Below, one piece after another: positions 30,831 to 40,309 of a stretch of DNA of 64,000 nt. The number at the start of each line of letters is the position of its first letter. Within the stretch, counting starts at the first letter, position 1. The stretch covers positions 682,001 through 746,000 of the forward strand of contig JANEZZ010000519.1 in assembly GCA_026122225.1 (NCBI GenBank). The letters are read 5' to 3'. The notes under the pieces were generated by a model. The model worked only from the letters and a program-made list of their open reading frames with translations, was not told the origin of the DNA and ran no database searches. A program made the translations under genes and the position numbers. The DNA comes from Heloderma charlesbogerti. Its lineage: Eukaryota > Chordata > Lepidosauria > Squamata > Helodermatidae.

Positions 30831-31239
30831 AATGTAATGTGTAAATCAGCAGATCATTGATATAACCAGCACCAATTCCTGTGTTGGCAGTAGCTGAAAA
30901 AATGGATCCCTCAATCATGAGAATAGATGCTGACTATGTCTTCCAGTTCACACATTGCATTTCTCCACACGAATAAATGCTTGAAGTAGGTTAGGAACGC
31001 TTATCTGGAGGGATGGGGGAACAGTACTGTTTGAGCCAGCCCAGGCTTCTTTCTGTTTAGAAAGAATGCAGACGTTTAATCTACAATGTGTGGAAAGTCT
31101 CGGACTCAGAAAATAAAAAGCAGATGTGTCTCACTCCCTCTGTTTTGAGAGGCTGATGTTCATCTTGGTCAGTTAACTCATTGTGAACTGTCAAGGGGAA
31201 GAGATGAGGGGAAGTCACAATAGATTTCACAAATAAAAA
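30831..31239. other. No recognised feature
   Basis: Unassigned sequence between two partly characterised repeats. No ORF of interest. Confidence 0.4.
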
Positions 31240-31934
31240 AGAAAATATTTATTTCTATATTTAAGTATTTATATCCCACTTTTCCAGGCAAGTAGCCTCC
31301 AGAATATGGCTTAATGATATATGGCTAATATAAATACATGTTAAAATAATATCAGACACAATTGTCATATTAACAATTTCAAATAAAAATATAAAACTCT
31401 CATGAAGTACATTAAATGTAAGACAGCAGCATTAAAAATGTTCCAGTCCAGACCAGCAAAGATAAAACACAGAGTAAGAACAGCTTTAACCTTCACCAAT
31501 TAAAAGCAGATTAGAATTTTAAAAGTCTAAGACCCATTTAAACATAACTAAAGGGGGGGGGGCAAACATTCATCCCGTGGGACGTAGTTCCACAAAGACA
31601 GGACCTCACTGAAAAGACCCACCAGTCATAAGAAAACCATAAGAGCCATGCTGGATCAGAGCAAGATTCCATTGAGTCCAGCATTCTGTTCATCGGTGGC
31701 CAGCTAGTCTAATTGCCTTGATGATGGCCCTGTGAGCAGGGCCTCTGCAGCTGATCTTATGACCTGGGCAGGTTCATACAGGTACAGGTGGTCCTTCAAG
31801 TAACCTGGCCCCAAACAATTTAGAGCTTGAAAGTTACCACCAGCACTTTAGTTTGGGCCTGGAAATGCATAAGCAACCAGTGCAGAATAAGGGTTATATG
31901 TTCTGACTGCTAGTCCCTGGGGTGGCCGCTTATG
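31240..31934 (-). mobile_element. Unclassified interspersed repeat with a nested CR1-clade 3' end
   Basis: The left part (TTAAGTATTTATATCCCACTTTTCCAGG) is the reverse of a LINE-type tail (ATATAAAT...). The right part reads CTGGGCAGGTTCATACAGG, CAAGTAACCTGGCCCCAAAC and GTGCAGAATAAGGGTTATA. Between them 31628-31715 (AACCATAAGAGCCATGCTGG, then AGTCCAGCATTCTGTTC) is a minus-strand CR1-clade 3' end that splits the outer repeat. No frame is open. Confidence 0.5.
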
Positions 31935-32220
31935 AATTGCCAGCAAAGAGGAAATGCATCACCCAAAAAGAGGGCAAAAGAAGACACTGATGTGCATAGG
32001 CAAATTGATATGTATAGATGCAAATTTAAAAATAATGATTAGAATTATTTAAGTAGAAAGACAGTTTGTCTTACCATAGTGTGGATAAATGTGACCAGGT
32101 GACCTGTTAAGGTGGACGCCCAGGTGCTAACTGTGGTTAGGCAACAGTTCTTTTGATTCTTTATCTTCAAGCTGGAATTGGACAGGAGAGCCCTTCAAAC
32201 AGAGTATCAGTTGTAGACCT
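31935..32220 (+). repeat. Repeat E, copy 1 (unclassified, four copies in window)
   Basis: Shares with 39470-39665, 58975-59290 and inverted 49234-49590 the order: GCATCACCCAAAAAGAGGGCAAAAGA, AATAATGATTAGAATTATTTAAGTAG, CTTACCATAGTGTGGATAAATGTGACC, and AGCTGGAATTGGACAGGAGAG. No ORF. Possibly the body of a degraded element; no termini recognised. Confidence 0.7.
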
Positions 32221-32279
32221 CTCACCAGACCAGCAGGCTTCCCCATCCATTTCCGCACCTGAATAATATGGGATTTAAA

Positions 32280-32372
32280 AAATTACTGATCTTACAGAGT
32301 TGTTGTAAGGGTTCCTGAGATAATGTAGCTGCAGAAGGGTTAAAAGCTGAAGCACTTCAATTTGGTGCATTT
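32280..32372 (+). mobile_element. MIR-like SINE 3' fragment
   Basis: CTTACAGAGTTGTTGTAAGG followed by TTCCTGAGATAATGTAG and GAAGCACTTCAATTTGG resembles the MIR 3' block (ACAGGGTTGTTGTGAGGATTA). Short and decayed. Confidence 0.5.
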
Positions 32373-32608
32373 GGGGCATGGCATCAAATTGTATTCCAAC
32401 CCCCTGGACACTGCCCAGATAACTGGTCACAGAGAAAACTGTTTAAAAGTCACAAGCAGGAAGATCTTAAAATCTTGCTAATAATATATTTTAATCTTTT
32501 TTGCTTTTTCCCCAAACTGTCACCTGCTGATATTGGTAGTAGTAGTGGTAGTAATCGCAGCAGGAGTAGGAGCAGCATCTTCTCCAGGGCAGCTGCTTGC
32601 TGACTGGG

Positions 32609-32728
32609 GCTGAATCTACACATAGCAGTTATACTGTCATCATACCATTATCAAAACTATTGGCACACCTGACACCAATGGGCACCAATAGTTATGATAA
32701 CAGTATAACTGCTATGTGTAGATTCAGC
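32609..32728. mobile_element. MITE with perfect 29-bp terminal inverted repeats
   Basis: Bases 32609-32637 are the exact reverse complement of 32700-32728 (ends GCTGAATCTACACATAGCAG and CTGCTATGTGTAGATTCAGC). Inner arms remain similar with one indel (CCATTATCAAAACTATTGG against CCAATAGTTATGATAA). Total 120 bp. No clear target duplication. Perfect ends argue for recent insertion or gene conversion between the arms. Confidence 0.9.
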
Positions 32729-32846
32729 TTGGCCCACAGTGTGGGGACAGATCAACTGGCTAAGCAATGGAAACAGTTTATCAGTTTACAGTTTTCTCTT
32801 TGGGAGTGCATTCAATCACTACTGCTCTCTAGTTTGATATGTTTGC

Positions 32847-33173
32847 TTGTTCTACAGGTGTCAGGTGGACACTGAGCCCATAGAATCCCAGAGTAGTTCT
32901 GATTCTGAGGAAGAGCAGTCGCTCCTGGGAGAGGAGTGCGCTCCTCTTTCCCAGGACCAACAGCTGACGGAGATTCCTCCCACCAGCATTCCTAGTTTAG
33001 TTAGCAGTCCAGGGAGTGACCAGGCACAGATAGCAGACTTGGTGGATGCGCGACGCAGATGCAGAGAGCGGTGCCAGATGGAGGGCGCGGAAAGGAGGCG
33101 AAGTGCCAGGTTGGCGCGCAAACAACGGCTGCGCCCAGAGGCTCCAAGGGAAAAGGGGAGGGACTCTCCCTAG
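32847..33173 (+). pseudogene. Coding remnant running through the LTR start
   Basis: A 108-codon open frame crosses the left LTR boundary, so only residues after about CQVDTEP belong to the LTR. It reads SQSSSDSEEEQSLLGEE (acidic), then DLVDARRRCRERC, RRSARLARKQRLRPEAPR and KGRDSP before a stop at 33171. The matching frame in the 4.2-kb LTR supports a shared coding origin, most simply the C-terminus of the element's last ORF overlapping its 3' LTR. No enzymatic motif is visible. Confidence 0.6.
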
Positions 33174-33387
33174 TCCTTAAGCTCAGGGGTCTGCCAGTAA
33201 ATCCCTTTCAAATGGGGACCAACTGTTCCAACTTAGGGCATAGGTACTGTGCTGCTCAGATCTAGTTGCAATCGGTATAGTTGTTAAGTTGTAAAAGAAG
33301 AATAAAGCTTGGAAAGGAATCCCTTTGTCTGTGTCTGGACTTGGCTACTGGTTTAGACAGAGAGAGACCTCCAAGGAGCCCTTGACA
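32859..33387 (+). mobile_element. Solo LTR of the 4192-4744 family, with 5-bp duplication
   Basis: Starts TGTCAGGTGGACAC and ends CCCTTGACA. ACAGG flanks it at 32854-32858 and 33388-33392, a perfect 5-bp duplication. AGAATAAAGCTTGG at 33298-33311 provides a polyadenylation signal, in the position expected for an LTR R region. 529 bp, with no adjacent internal region. It is the better-preserved of the two family members. Confidence 0.88.
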
Positions 33388-33392
33388 ACAGG

Positions 33393-35254
33393 ATTCTAAC
33401 CAGTTGTTTTTTTTAATTGACTGGTGCACCCACCCAGATTTGCACAGGTTGGAATAGCCCTTAGTTTGATACAGCAAAGCCTCCAAGCCAATTTATACAA
33501 CTGTCAAATTTGGACACATTGTGCCCACTCTATCTGAGTGAAGCTATGTCTGCTGACACCCCTAGGCACAGCTCCTGGCTTGGTGAACCTGTATAGTTCC
33601 CTGGGGGAGGCTGTCCACTTCACTCCCCAGGGTGGTGGTGCCCCCCAACAGGGGGAGAGGGCAAGCATATAACTCTGTCCCTCGACCCCACTAATCATCC
33701 CTGGATTTACGCTGCATTGACTACAAGACTGCTGGTTAGGGAAGTCTGCTCCTAGTGGCTAAAGATGTTACTGCAGGCTTCAACCTCATAGACACATTTA
33801 AATTAACTGCAATTAATTAATGCCTTTAAACAACAGAATAACCCCGAGGTGCACTACCCTAGTATCTCCTTAGAATGCATGCTAAGTTTCTGATGTCCAG
33901 GTTTTATGGTCTTGGTGGTATGGCACCAATGGGCAGATGGATGGGCGAACAGACACATATCCTCTTTTCTTATTATAGATGGATGTTTAATTGGTACTGT
34001 GATTTTCATTTGTTTAAACATATATGTCACCCAGATAACTTTTTATTATTCAGTTATTAATAAATGGAGTAAGCAAACAAACAAATAAATAGGCGGGATG
34101 GAGCAGATGAAACTTCCTTTATTCCAGTTGGAAATGTAGCCAGAAATCAGGGTTTCATTAACATTTCCCCCTGGCTGAAACTGCAGCTTTTGCCATGAAA
34201 ACTGAACCTTAAGAAAATTAGGCAGAGTGCTAATTTAGATATTTGTGACTGCAGTAATCTCAGCATTTAGTTTTTCTTGATTCTTACGAGATACAAATTG
34301 TTACACTGGAGAAAAAGAGACACAGATTGTCTCCAGGGTCTACGGTAGGTCAGAACTGAAGTGATCTATGAGCATTTTTAAGCAGCTGTTTCATCTTTCT
34401 AGAATATATGCCTCGATTCTGCTGTTTTTCTTTCCCATGACATAACATGTAAACTTTCTTGCTTTGACCAGTTTAACACTGATACATATCTGCAGTGCAT
34501 GCACAATTTTCAAGCAGGGCAGCAAAACTTATTGTCCCACTTAATGAAACCATTTTTGGACTCAATTACACTAAAATGAAAGCTGTATCCTCTGATCTTT
34601 TAATAAATATCAGAGCTTTCCTATGAAATAAGCAGGAATTTTCTTCATCTCCTGTGTTAGGGGGAAGGAATGCATCACTTACCAACAAGGAGAGATATGA
34701 TTAATCTTATTACAGCCAATGGAGCTGTAGAAATTACTAAATCTGTATAGGAAATGCTGCTCTTTATGTCTGATATCAAAATAGTCTCATCTGATAATGA
34801 AAGAGGGATGAGAAAGGAAGGAGGGAGCCAGCAGGTTCTATAAACAGACTGGGAATTTGGAGAAGTTGGAAATATTGAATGGAATTTGTGAGGCTGGTAT
34901 TTGTTAAACTAAGGCCCAAACTAGACATTATACAGCAGTAGAAGCTGCCATCAAAAACAGCAGCTCCCCATCTCCTCTTCCTCACCCCCTCCCACATGAC
35001 TTGTGATATGACATCATTGCCAGTGGCAGACAATGAAGTTCAGCGGAGCAGGTGAAATTTGCTATGTGGTGACATCACTCATTATGGAGAGAGAGAGATG
35101 AAGAGGAGATGGGGAGCTGCAGCTTTTCGTGGCTGCGTCCAGTACTCTGTAGTTTCAAGCTGACAGTGGAGGAGACAGGAGGAGAGATGGGGCTGCTGTT
35201 TTTGGTGGCAGTCACATGAGCTCTGTAGTATCTAGCTATGGCTTGAGGGCCACT
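33393..35254. other. No recognised feature (about 1.9 kb of apparently unique sequence)
   Basis: No named repeat. GC drops in 34140-34760. A purine-rich GAGAGAGAGATGAAGAGGAGATGGGG block lies at 35080-35106, with related text at 35160-35190 (GAGGAGACAGGAGGAGAGATGG). If the window sits in an intron, this stretch is one of the places to look for conserved non-coding sequence. Confidence 0.4.
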
Positions 35255-35340
35255 TCAGAAAGGCCCATCTAGTCCAGCATTCTGTCCCCAGTGGCCCCAT
35301 GAGAAGCCCAAAAGCAGGGTGTGAAGGCAATAGCACCCTT
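35255..35340 (-). mobile_element. CR1-clade LINE 3' end fragment
   Basis: GGCCCATCTAGTCCAGCATTC, then CAGTGGCCCCATGAGAAGCC and GGCAATAGCACCC match the minus-strand 3' end seen at 21450-21550. Short relic. Confidence 0.75.
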
Positions 35341-35478
35341 AATATATTCCTTCCCCCATCCCAATATACCCCATTTATGAATGACATGCACATGCGTAAA
35401 TAAGAGCTTTTGTCTGCAAACTATGTAGGAAGGTTGCCTGGTGACCTAAAATGATTCTCAAGTCACACAAACAAACAC

Positions 35479-35764
35479 GGGGCAGTACTGAACGGTGTCT
35501 GTGTGCCTCCACTGATTATGTTGTGCCAGCAGTACCCACCGCTGGTGCAACGGGAAGCTAGTGCTTCCTACAGCAACCTGAAATGAGCCAAAACATTTGT
35601 TCCTGGAATGGAACAGGTCAGCAGAGTTTCCTTCCATAAGCTCCACTGACCAATTCCATTCCAGAAATGAGCACATTGGCTCATTTCTGGTCGCTTTAGG
35701 AAGTGCCGGCTTCCTGTTGCAGTGGAAGAGCATCCCCCTGGTGCATGGGCAGCATTGGATGCTG
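35479..35764. mobile_element. Long palindromic DNA element
   Basis: The left arm (AACGGGAAGCTAGTGCTTCC, TGAAATGAGCC, GTTCCTGGAATGGAACAGGT) is matched by the inverted right arm (AACAGGAAGCCGGCACTTCC, AGAAATGAGCC, CATTTCTGGAATGGAATTGG). The ends GGGGCAGTACTGAACGG and TTGGATGCTGCC are loosely inverted and relate to the 28029-28162 family. Non-coding. Confidence 0.7.
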
Positions 35765-35870
35765 CCTGTGACATGTAGCCTTTTAAAATGTATTTTATTG
35801 CCATAAGCTACCTTGGGAGAGCTTCTGCCCTGAAAGGTGGCCAGAAATATTTCAAATAAATAAATAAATC
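35765..35870 (+). repeat. LINE/SINE-type 3' tail with (AAAT)n end
   Basis: TAAGCTACCTTGGGAGAGCT, then GGTGGCCAGAAATATTTCAAATAAATAAATAAAT. This tail structure is shared by L2-mobilised elements such as the SINE at 47164. No body is recognisable upstream. Confidence 0.5.
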
Positions 35871-35909
35871 AGGGGAGCAGAGTGAAAAAGATAGCTGTGA
35901 ACCCAGTTT

Positions 35910-36005
35910 TCCACAACCTGCTGCCTTCCAGATGTGACCACGCTGGGTGGGGATGATGGGAGTTGTAGTCTAACACATCTGGAAGCTATCGGTTTGGGGA
36001 AGCAT
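35910..36005. mobile_element. hAT-like short palindrome relic
   Basis: CCTGCTGCCTTCCAGATGTG and GGGAGTTGTAGTCTAACACATCTGGAAGC are the two arms of the 48621-48756 family with the centre reduced. Confidence 0.65.
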
Positions 36006-37354
36006 GCTTTAATCTATTCTTATCGTACATTGCTTTCAAAGGCAATGAATGCATAGCACCCTGGGACTTGTTTCCTCCAGCTGTGTTTCAAGGATTTAGA
36101 AGACGGCATTGGTTCTAACTTACTCAACACAAACATGTTTTCATGAACTGTCTCTCCGTGGTTCCCCACCTCAAATTAATGCTGTCGTACTGCCAATCCA
36201 CAGATTCGCTTGTGCAATGTTGTTTCATGAAGGGTACATCCGAGACTATTTATACAGATGTTAAATCTCCATACATAATTTATACAATTGGTCAACACAC
36301 CCATGCCAGTGCTCTAGAACCATTTAGTGAGACTGAACTACAGGATTGTTAAGGAGACCTTAACACAGTATCAGTCTGAACTGCAAAACAGTTACTTGGA
36401 GTTAAGCCACTTTATGGATTCCATGAGAACTAACCTACATTCTGGGCCTGCTTCACCAGCTCAGCTTTGCCAGGATATTACCAAAGTGTTAACAAACAGC
36501 TAGCATTTAGGGTGAGGGTATTAGGCCTGTTGAAGTTGCCAAAACTAATGGCCTGATCCGTTGGTGAAAGGAAAAGTCACATAGGATTAGGCAAAAGTTT
36601 GGGATTGTAGCACTGCTGCAACAGGATGAGCCCAGCAAAATACTGCACTAGTGCACTGAGTAAGGATTTTGCAACTGCAGCGTGCATGGCATTGCAGAGC
36701 TCAGATGTCAGCAGACAGCCATATATATAATGGGTTCAATGCCTTTAATACATCATGGCCATGATCTTCTATGGCTTTTATGTATACAGAGAGACTCCAT
36801 TCTTTTCTATGATGGGAAACTTGCCATACATACACAAGGATTCCATCCACACACTTTACAGACTATACATGAAGGATATTCCTCTTCTCATGAAAAATAA
36901 TGGGCCCCTGTGAGAGGCAATCTCTACACATGTATCATTTGCATGAACATTCCAGCTGCTGGAACATGGTCACTGTCTAATTGAAAGCTTTGGAATTAAA
37001 AAGTCAATGTAACTCCCACCCCCAAACAACAACAACAACAACAGCAACAACAACTGTGATACAAACAATATGTGTATGGTTACGAACTACAATGGTTTCT
37101 AGGTTACAATCCCAAACACACTTATTAGGAAGAAAGCCCCATTGAACATAAACTGAAGAAAGAGAAGCTGAGAAGTACAAATAGTGGAAAAGATTAGTTG
37201 AGGAGGAGGCAAAAGAGAAGCAACTGAGAGAAAGAGAGAAAAGAGAAGGAGAAAGAAGAGAAGGAAGAATATAAGCGAGACTTCAAAAAGCAAATGAAGA
37301 GTGAACACCACCAGAACAGAAACCAGCAACAGTAATTCCCACAACAGACTGAAT
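36006..37354. other. Mostly unrecognised; (CAA)n tract and palindrome fragment
   Basis: (CAA) units at 37026-37053. A GCAATCC-type fragment (GGTTACAATCCCAAACACAC, then AGCCCCATTGAACAT) at 37102-37148. Bases 37155-37280 are A/G-rich. Otherwise nothing recognised. Confidence 0.45.
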
Positions 37355-37452
37355 GAACTACTACTTGGACTTCCAAAAGGCATCTGACAAATCCCCTCAC
37401 CAAAGACTCCTGAGCAAACTCAGAAGTCATGGGATAAGATGAAAGGTTCTCT

Positions 37453-37650
37453 ATGATCAGAGCATGGTTAAAGAACAGAAAACAGAAAGCAGGAATATAT
37501 TGTAAATTCTCCCAATGGGGGGATGTAAACAGTGGGGTCCCACAGGGATCTGTATTGGGACCAATGCTTTTCAACTTGTTCATAAATGATCTGGAATTAG
37601 GAGTGAGCAGTGAGGTGGCCAAGTTTGCTGATGACACCACATTAATTTAG
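37453..37650 (+). pseudogene. CR1-clade polymerase fragment
   Basis: 65 codons reading [40 protein letters not shown] and [10 protein letters not shown], with the (A)DD metal-binding pair. The corresponding finger region upstream carries stops. A separate downstream piece, 38669-38917 (IIRKGIENKTANVILPLYES, RPNLEYCVQFW), is the C-terminal domain, displaced by the insertion at 37893. Confidence 0.85.
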
Positions 37651-37892
37651 GGTGGTTAAAACAAAAAGGAATTGTGGAAAGTTCCAAAGGATCTCTCCAA
37701 ACTGGGAGAATGGGCATTGAAATGGCAAATGCAGTTCAAAGTAAGTGTAAAGTGATGCATGTTGGGGCAAAAAAATATGAACTTCACTGATGGGATCTGA
37801 GCTAGCAGTGACTGACCAAGAAAGAGATCTGGGAGTTGTGGTGGACAGTTTGATGAAAATGTCAACCCACTGTGTGGATGCTGTAAAGAAAG

Positions 37893-38693
37893 TAGGGATG
37901 TACGAAATGAACTTACCTTTCCGCAGATTATGTTTATGGTGGGGGGGGAGGCGTTCCATCCCTCCCCCCAGAATCCTCGATGGGGGGGGGAGGTGATCCA
38001 TTCCTCCCCCCCGGAATCCTCGAATGGCCGGCTGTGCTCCGCGGCGGCTCCGCGGAGCAGCTGGCCAGGCCCAGGCCAGAGCCGTCTGCAGCTGGATTTC
38101 TGGCTGCGGAGGGCTCTGGGTAAACAACAACAACCCCCCCATGTACGCAAATGGCGGCTATGGCCGCCGCCATTTGCATTCCTTATTTTTGGCCGTCTTA
38201 GTCTACGTAAATATTTACGTGGACTATTATGGTGAAAATAAAGGGGAACGCAAATAGTGCCTGCTACGCTATTTGCGTTCCCCTTTATTTTTGCCTTAAT
38301 AGTCTACGTAAATATTTACGTAGACTAAGATGGCCAAAAATAAGGAACACAAATGGTGGCGGCTGTAGCCGCCGCCATTTGCGTACGCGTTTTTTTTTTT
38401 TAACTCAGCCATGATAGGCTAAGTAAATCTTTACGTAGCCTATCATGTCTCTGTAAAAAAAACACACACACCCCTCCAGACTGCAAATGGCGGCGGTGGC
38501 GGCAGCTGGTCAGAAGACCAGCTGCCGCCTCCACTGGAGCCGCCACCGCCCAGAACATCTGCCCCAGGTAAGTCTCGTCCCGGGGAGGATCTGCGGGGGG
38601 TGTGGCAGGCCGTTCCGTCACAGATTTCGGGGGGCCAAATACACTGACATTCGTCCTCACCGAGATCCATGGAGGAATTCTCTGACATCCCTA
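37893..38693. mobile_element. hAT-like palindrome-rich element, about 800 bp
   Basis: Ends TAGGGATGTACG and CTCTGACATCCCTA are inverted. AAAGAAAG (37885-37892) and AAAGAAAA (38693-38700) flank it, a 7/8 match when the element is ended at CCCT. It sits between two contiguous parts of a LINE. It is CpG-rich, unlike its surroundings, and holds a chain of hairpins: a 113-bp inverted arm pair (38145-38257 and 38269-38384), CATGATAGGCTAAGTAAA with TTTACGTAGCCTATCATG, and GGCAGCTGGTC AGAA GACCAGCTGCC. No transposase. The element at 50755-51123 is a shorter relative. Confidence 0.85.
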
Positions 38694-39395
38694 AAGAAAA
38701 AGCAAATTCCATGTTAGGTATCATTAGGAAAGGAATTGAGAATAAAACTGCCAATGTCATACTGCCTTTATATGAATCAATGGTGAGACCAAACTTAGAA
38801 TATTGTGTACAGTTCTGGTCATTGCACCTAAAGAAGGATATTCTAGAGTTGGAAAAGGTGAAGAAAGGGGCAACTAAAACCATCAAAGGCTGGAAACTCC
38901 TCTATGAGGAAAGGTAACAATATCTGGGACTGTTTAGCTTAGAGAAAAGGTGAGTGAGGAGAGACATCATACAGGTGTACAAAATTATGCACGGTGTGGA
39001 GAAAGCAGATAGGGAGACATTTTTTTCCCTCTATTATAATACTAGGACATGACGCTAATTGGTGAGAGATTTAGGACAGATAAATGGAAGTACTTCACAT
39101 AGCTATGGAATTTGCTACCGCAAGATGTCGTGATGGCTATCAGTTTGGATGGCTTTAAAAGGGGATTAGACATTCATGGAGGATAAGGCTATCAATGGCT
39201 ACTAGTTCTGATGGCTATATGCTACCTCCAGTATCAGAGTAAGCATGCCTATGTACTGGTGCTGGGGAACATGCGCAGAAGGGTGATATTGCACTTATGT
39301 CATGCTTGTGGGTTTTCTGTGGGCAGCTGGTTGGCCACCATGTGAACAGAATGCTGAACCATTGTTCTGATCCAGTATGGCTCTTCTTATGTTCT

Positions 39396-39469
39396 TCACT
39401 AGCAACAGGCTACAATACACAAACCAAATCCAAGATTAGATTTGGAGCAATCCCAGGATTGGTGAATTT
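39396..39469. other. Short spacer
   Basis: Unassigned sequence between the LINE end and repeat E. Confidence 0.4.
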
Positions 39470-39665
39470 AGCCTGAGATTTAGAAATAATTATTATAATT
39501 TAAATAAAGATACAGGACATCTCCCCATAGAGTAGAAGAATGTGACCACGTGACCGGTGTGCCTGTCTATTCAGTCTGCTGTCCAGGTGCTAACTGGTGA
39601 TGGAGAACTGTTCTTATGATACTTCATCTTTAAGCCAGAATTGGACAGAAAAGAGGCCTTTGAAA
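39470..39665 (+). repeat. Repeat E, copy 2
   Basis: TTAGAAATAATTATTATAAT, then AAATAAAGATACAGGACATC, CACGTGACCGGTGTGCC, CTGCTGTCCAGGTGCTAAC and AAGCCAGAATTGGACAG. Same order as copies 1 and 3; the GCATCACCCAAAAAG head is missing. Confidence 0.7.
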
Positions 39666-40294
39666 GAGAATACATGGCCACTGTATGGTGAGGGCAAGGA
39701 TCCTTAACTTTTCCCCTGCCAGTCATCTGCTTGTTCAAAATTAGCCTTACTGGTTGCTTTCCTATTTTGAAATAAAAGAAATGGCTGCCTGTACCTTTCC
39801 TTCCATTGGTTAAAATAAGCTGGGGAGGGGCATTTTTAGTAAAAAAAAGGGATAGGGTTAAGCAGTCCCTTTCCACCTGACAGTCCTCCCCTCAACTTTT
39901 CAGCCCCCTGAAGGTATATTTCCTTCAAAGTAAATTTTTTTGGTTAAAAAATAAATAAATGCACAACTACATATAACTTGTAGTTTGACCCTTAATTACT
40001 GGTCTGAAATTTGCTTTTGGCAGAGAAAGGCAAGGATACATCTGAATGAAGTAATAATTTTGCAGATGCTGGCTACATCATCATAATCATCATCTAATCT
40101 ATATGCCACTTTTCTATATGCCACAAAAAGTGCTCAAAACAGCTAACAAAATAGCAATACAACAACATTATAATAGGACCTCATTACAATGATAAACAAC
40201 TCATTTCACTGATACTGAACATAATAACATTTCAGATTAATTACAAAATAGGAAAAATCAAACACTGCAATACAATATCAATTATTATCTTTGT
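39666..40294. other. Mostly unrecognised
   Basis: ATATGCCACTTTTCTATATG and AAAAAGTGCTCAAAACAGCTAAC near 40099-40145 resemble the reverse of a LINE-type tail. Nothing else identified. Confidence 0.4.
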
Positions 40295-40309
40295 TTTCTT
40301 GTCTGAGAT

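Larger units (their letters stand above)
37355..39395 (+). mobile_element. CR1-clade LINE (family of 21430-22154), split by an 800-bp element
   Basis: Begins in the polymerase domain (TACTTGGACTTCCAAAAGGC = YLDFQKA), continues to [15 protein letters not shown] and FADDTTL, then to 37892. It resumes at 38694 with AAATTCCATGTTAGGTATCA and runs to the 3' UTR (GAACAGAATGCTGAACCATTG, then CTCTTCTTATGTTCTT). Stops and frameshifts are scattered; the polymerase fragment is open from 37453 to 37650. Confidence 0.9.

Noticed and set aside
32854..33392. Independent host gene with a DSEEE acidic domain
   Set aside because: The frame starts at an LTR boundary with a 5-bp duplication and recurs in a second LTR, so it belongs to the retroelement.
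37656..38179. Overlapping ORFs of 81-166 codons within the 800-bp palindrome element
   Set aside because: They arise on both strands from the GC-rich inverted repeats and G tracts, and none resembles a transposase.
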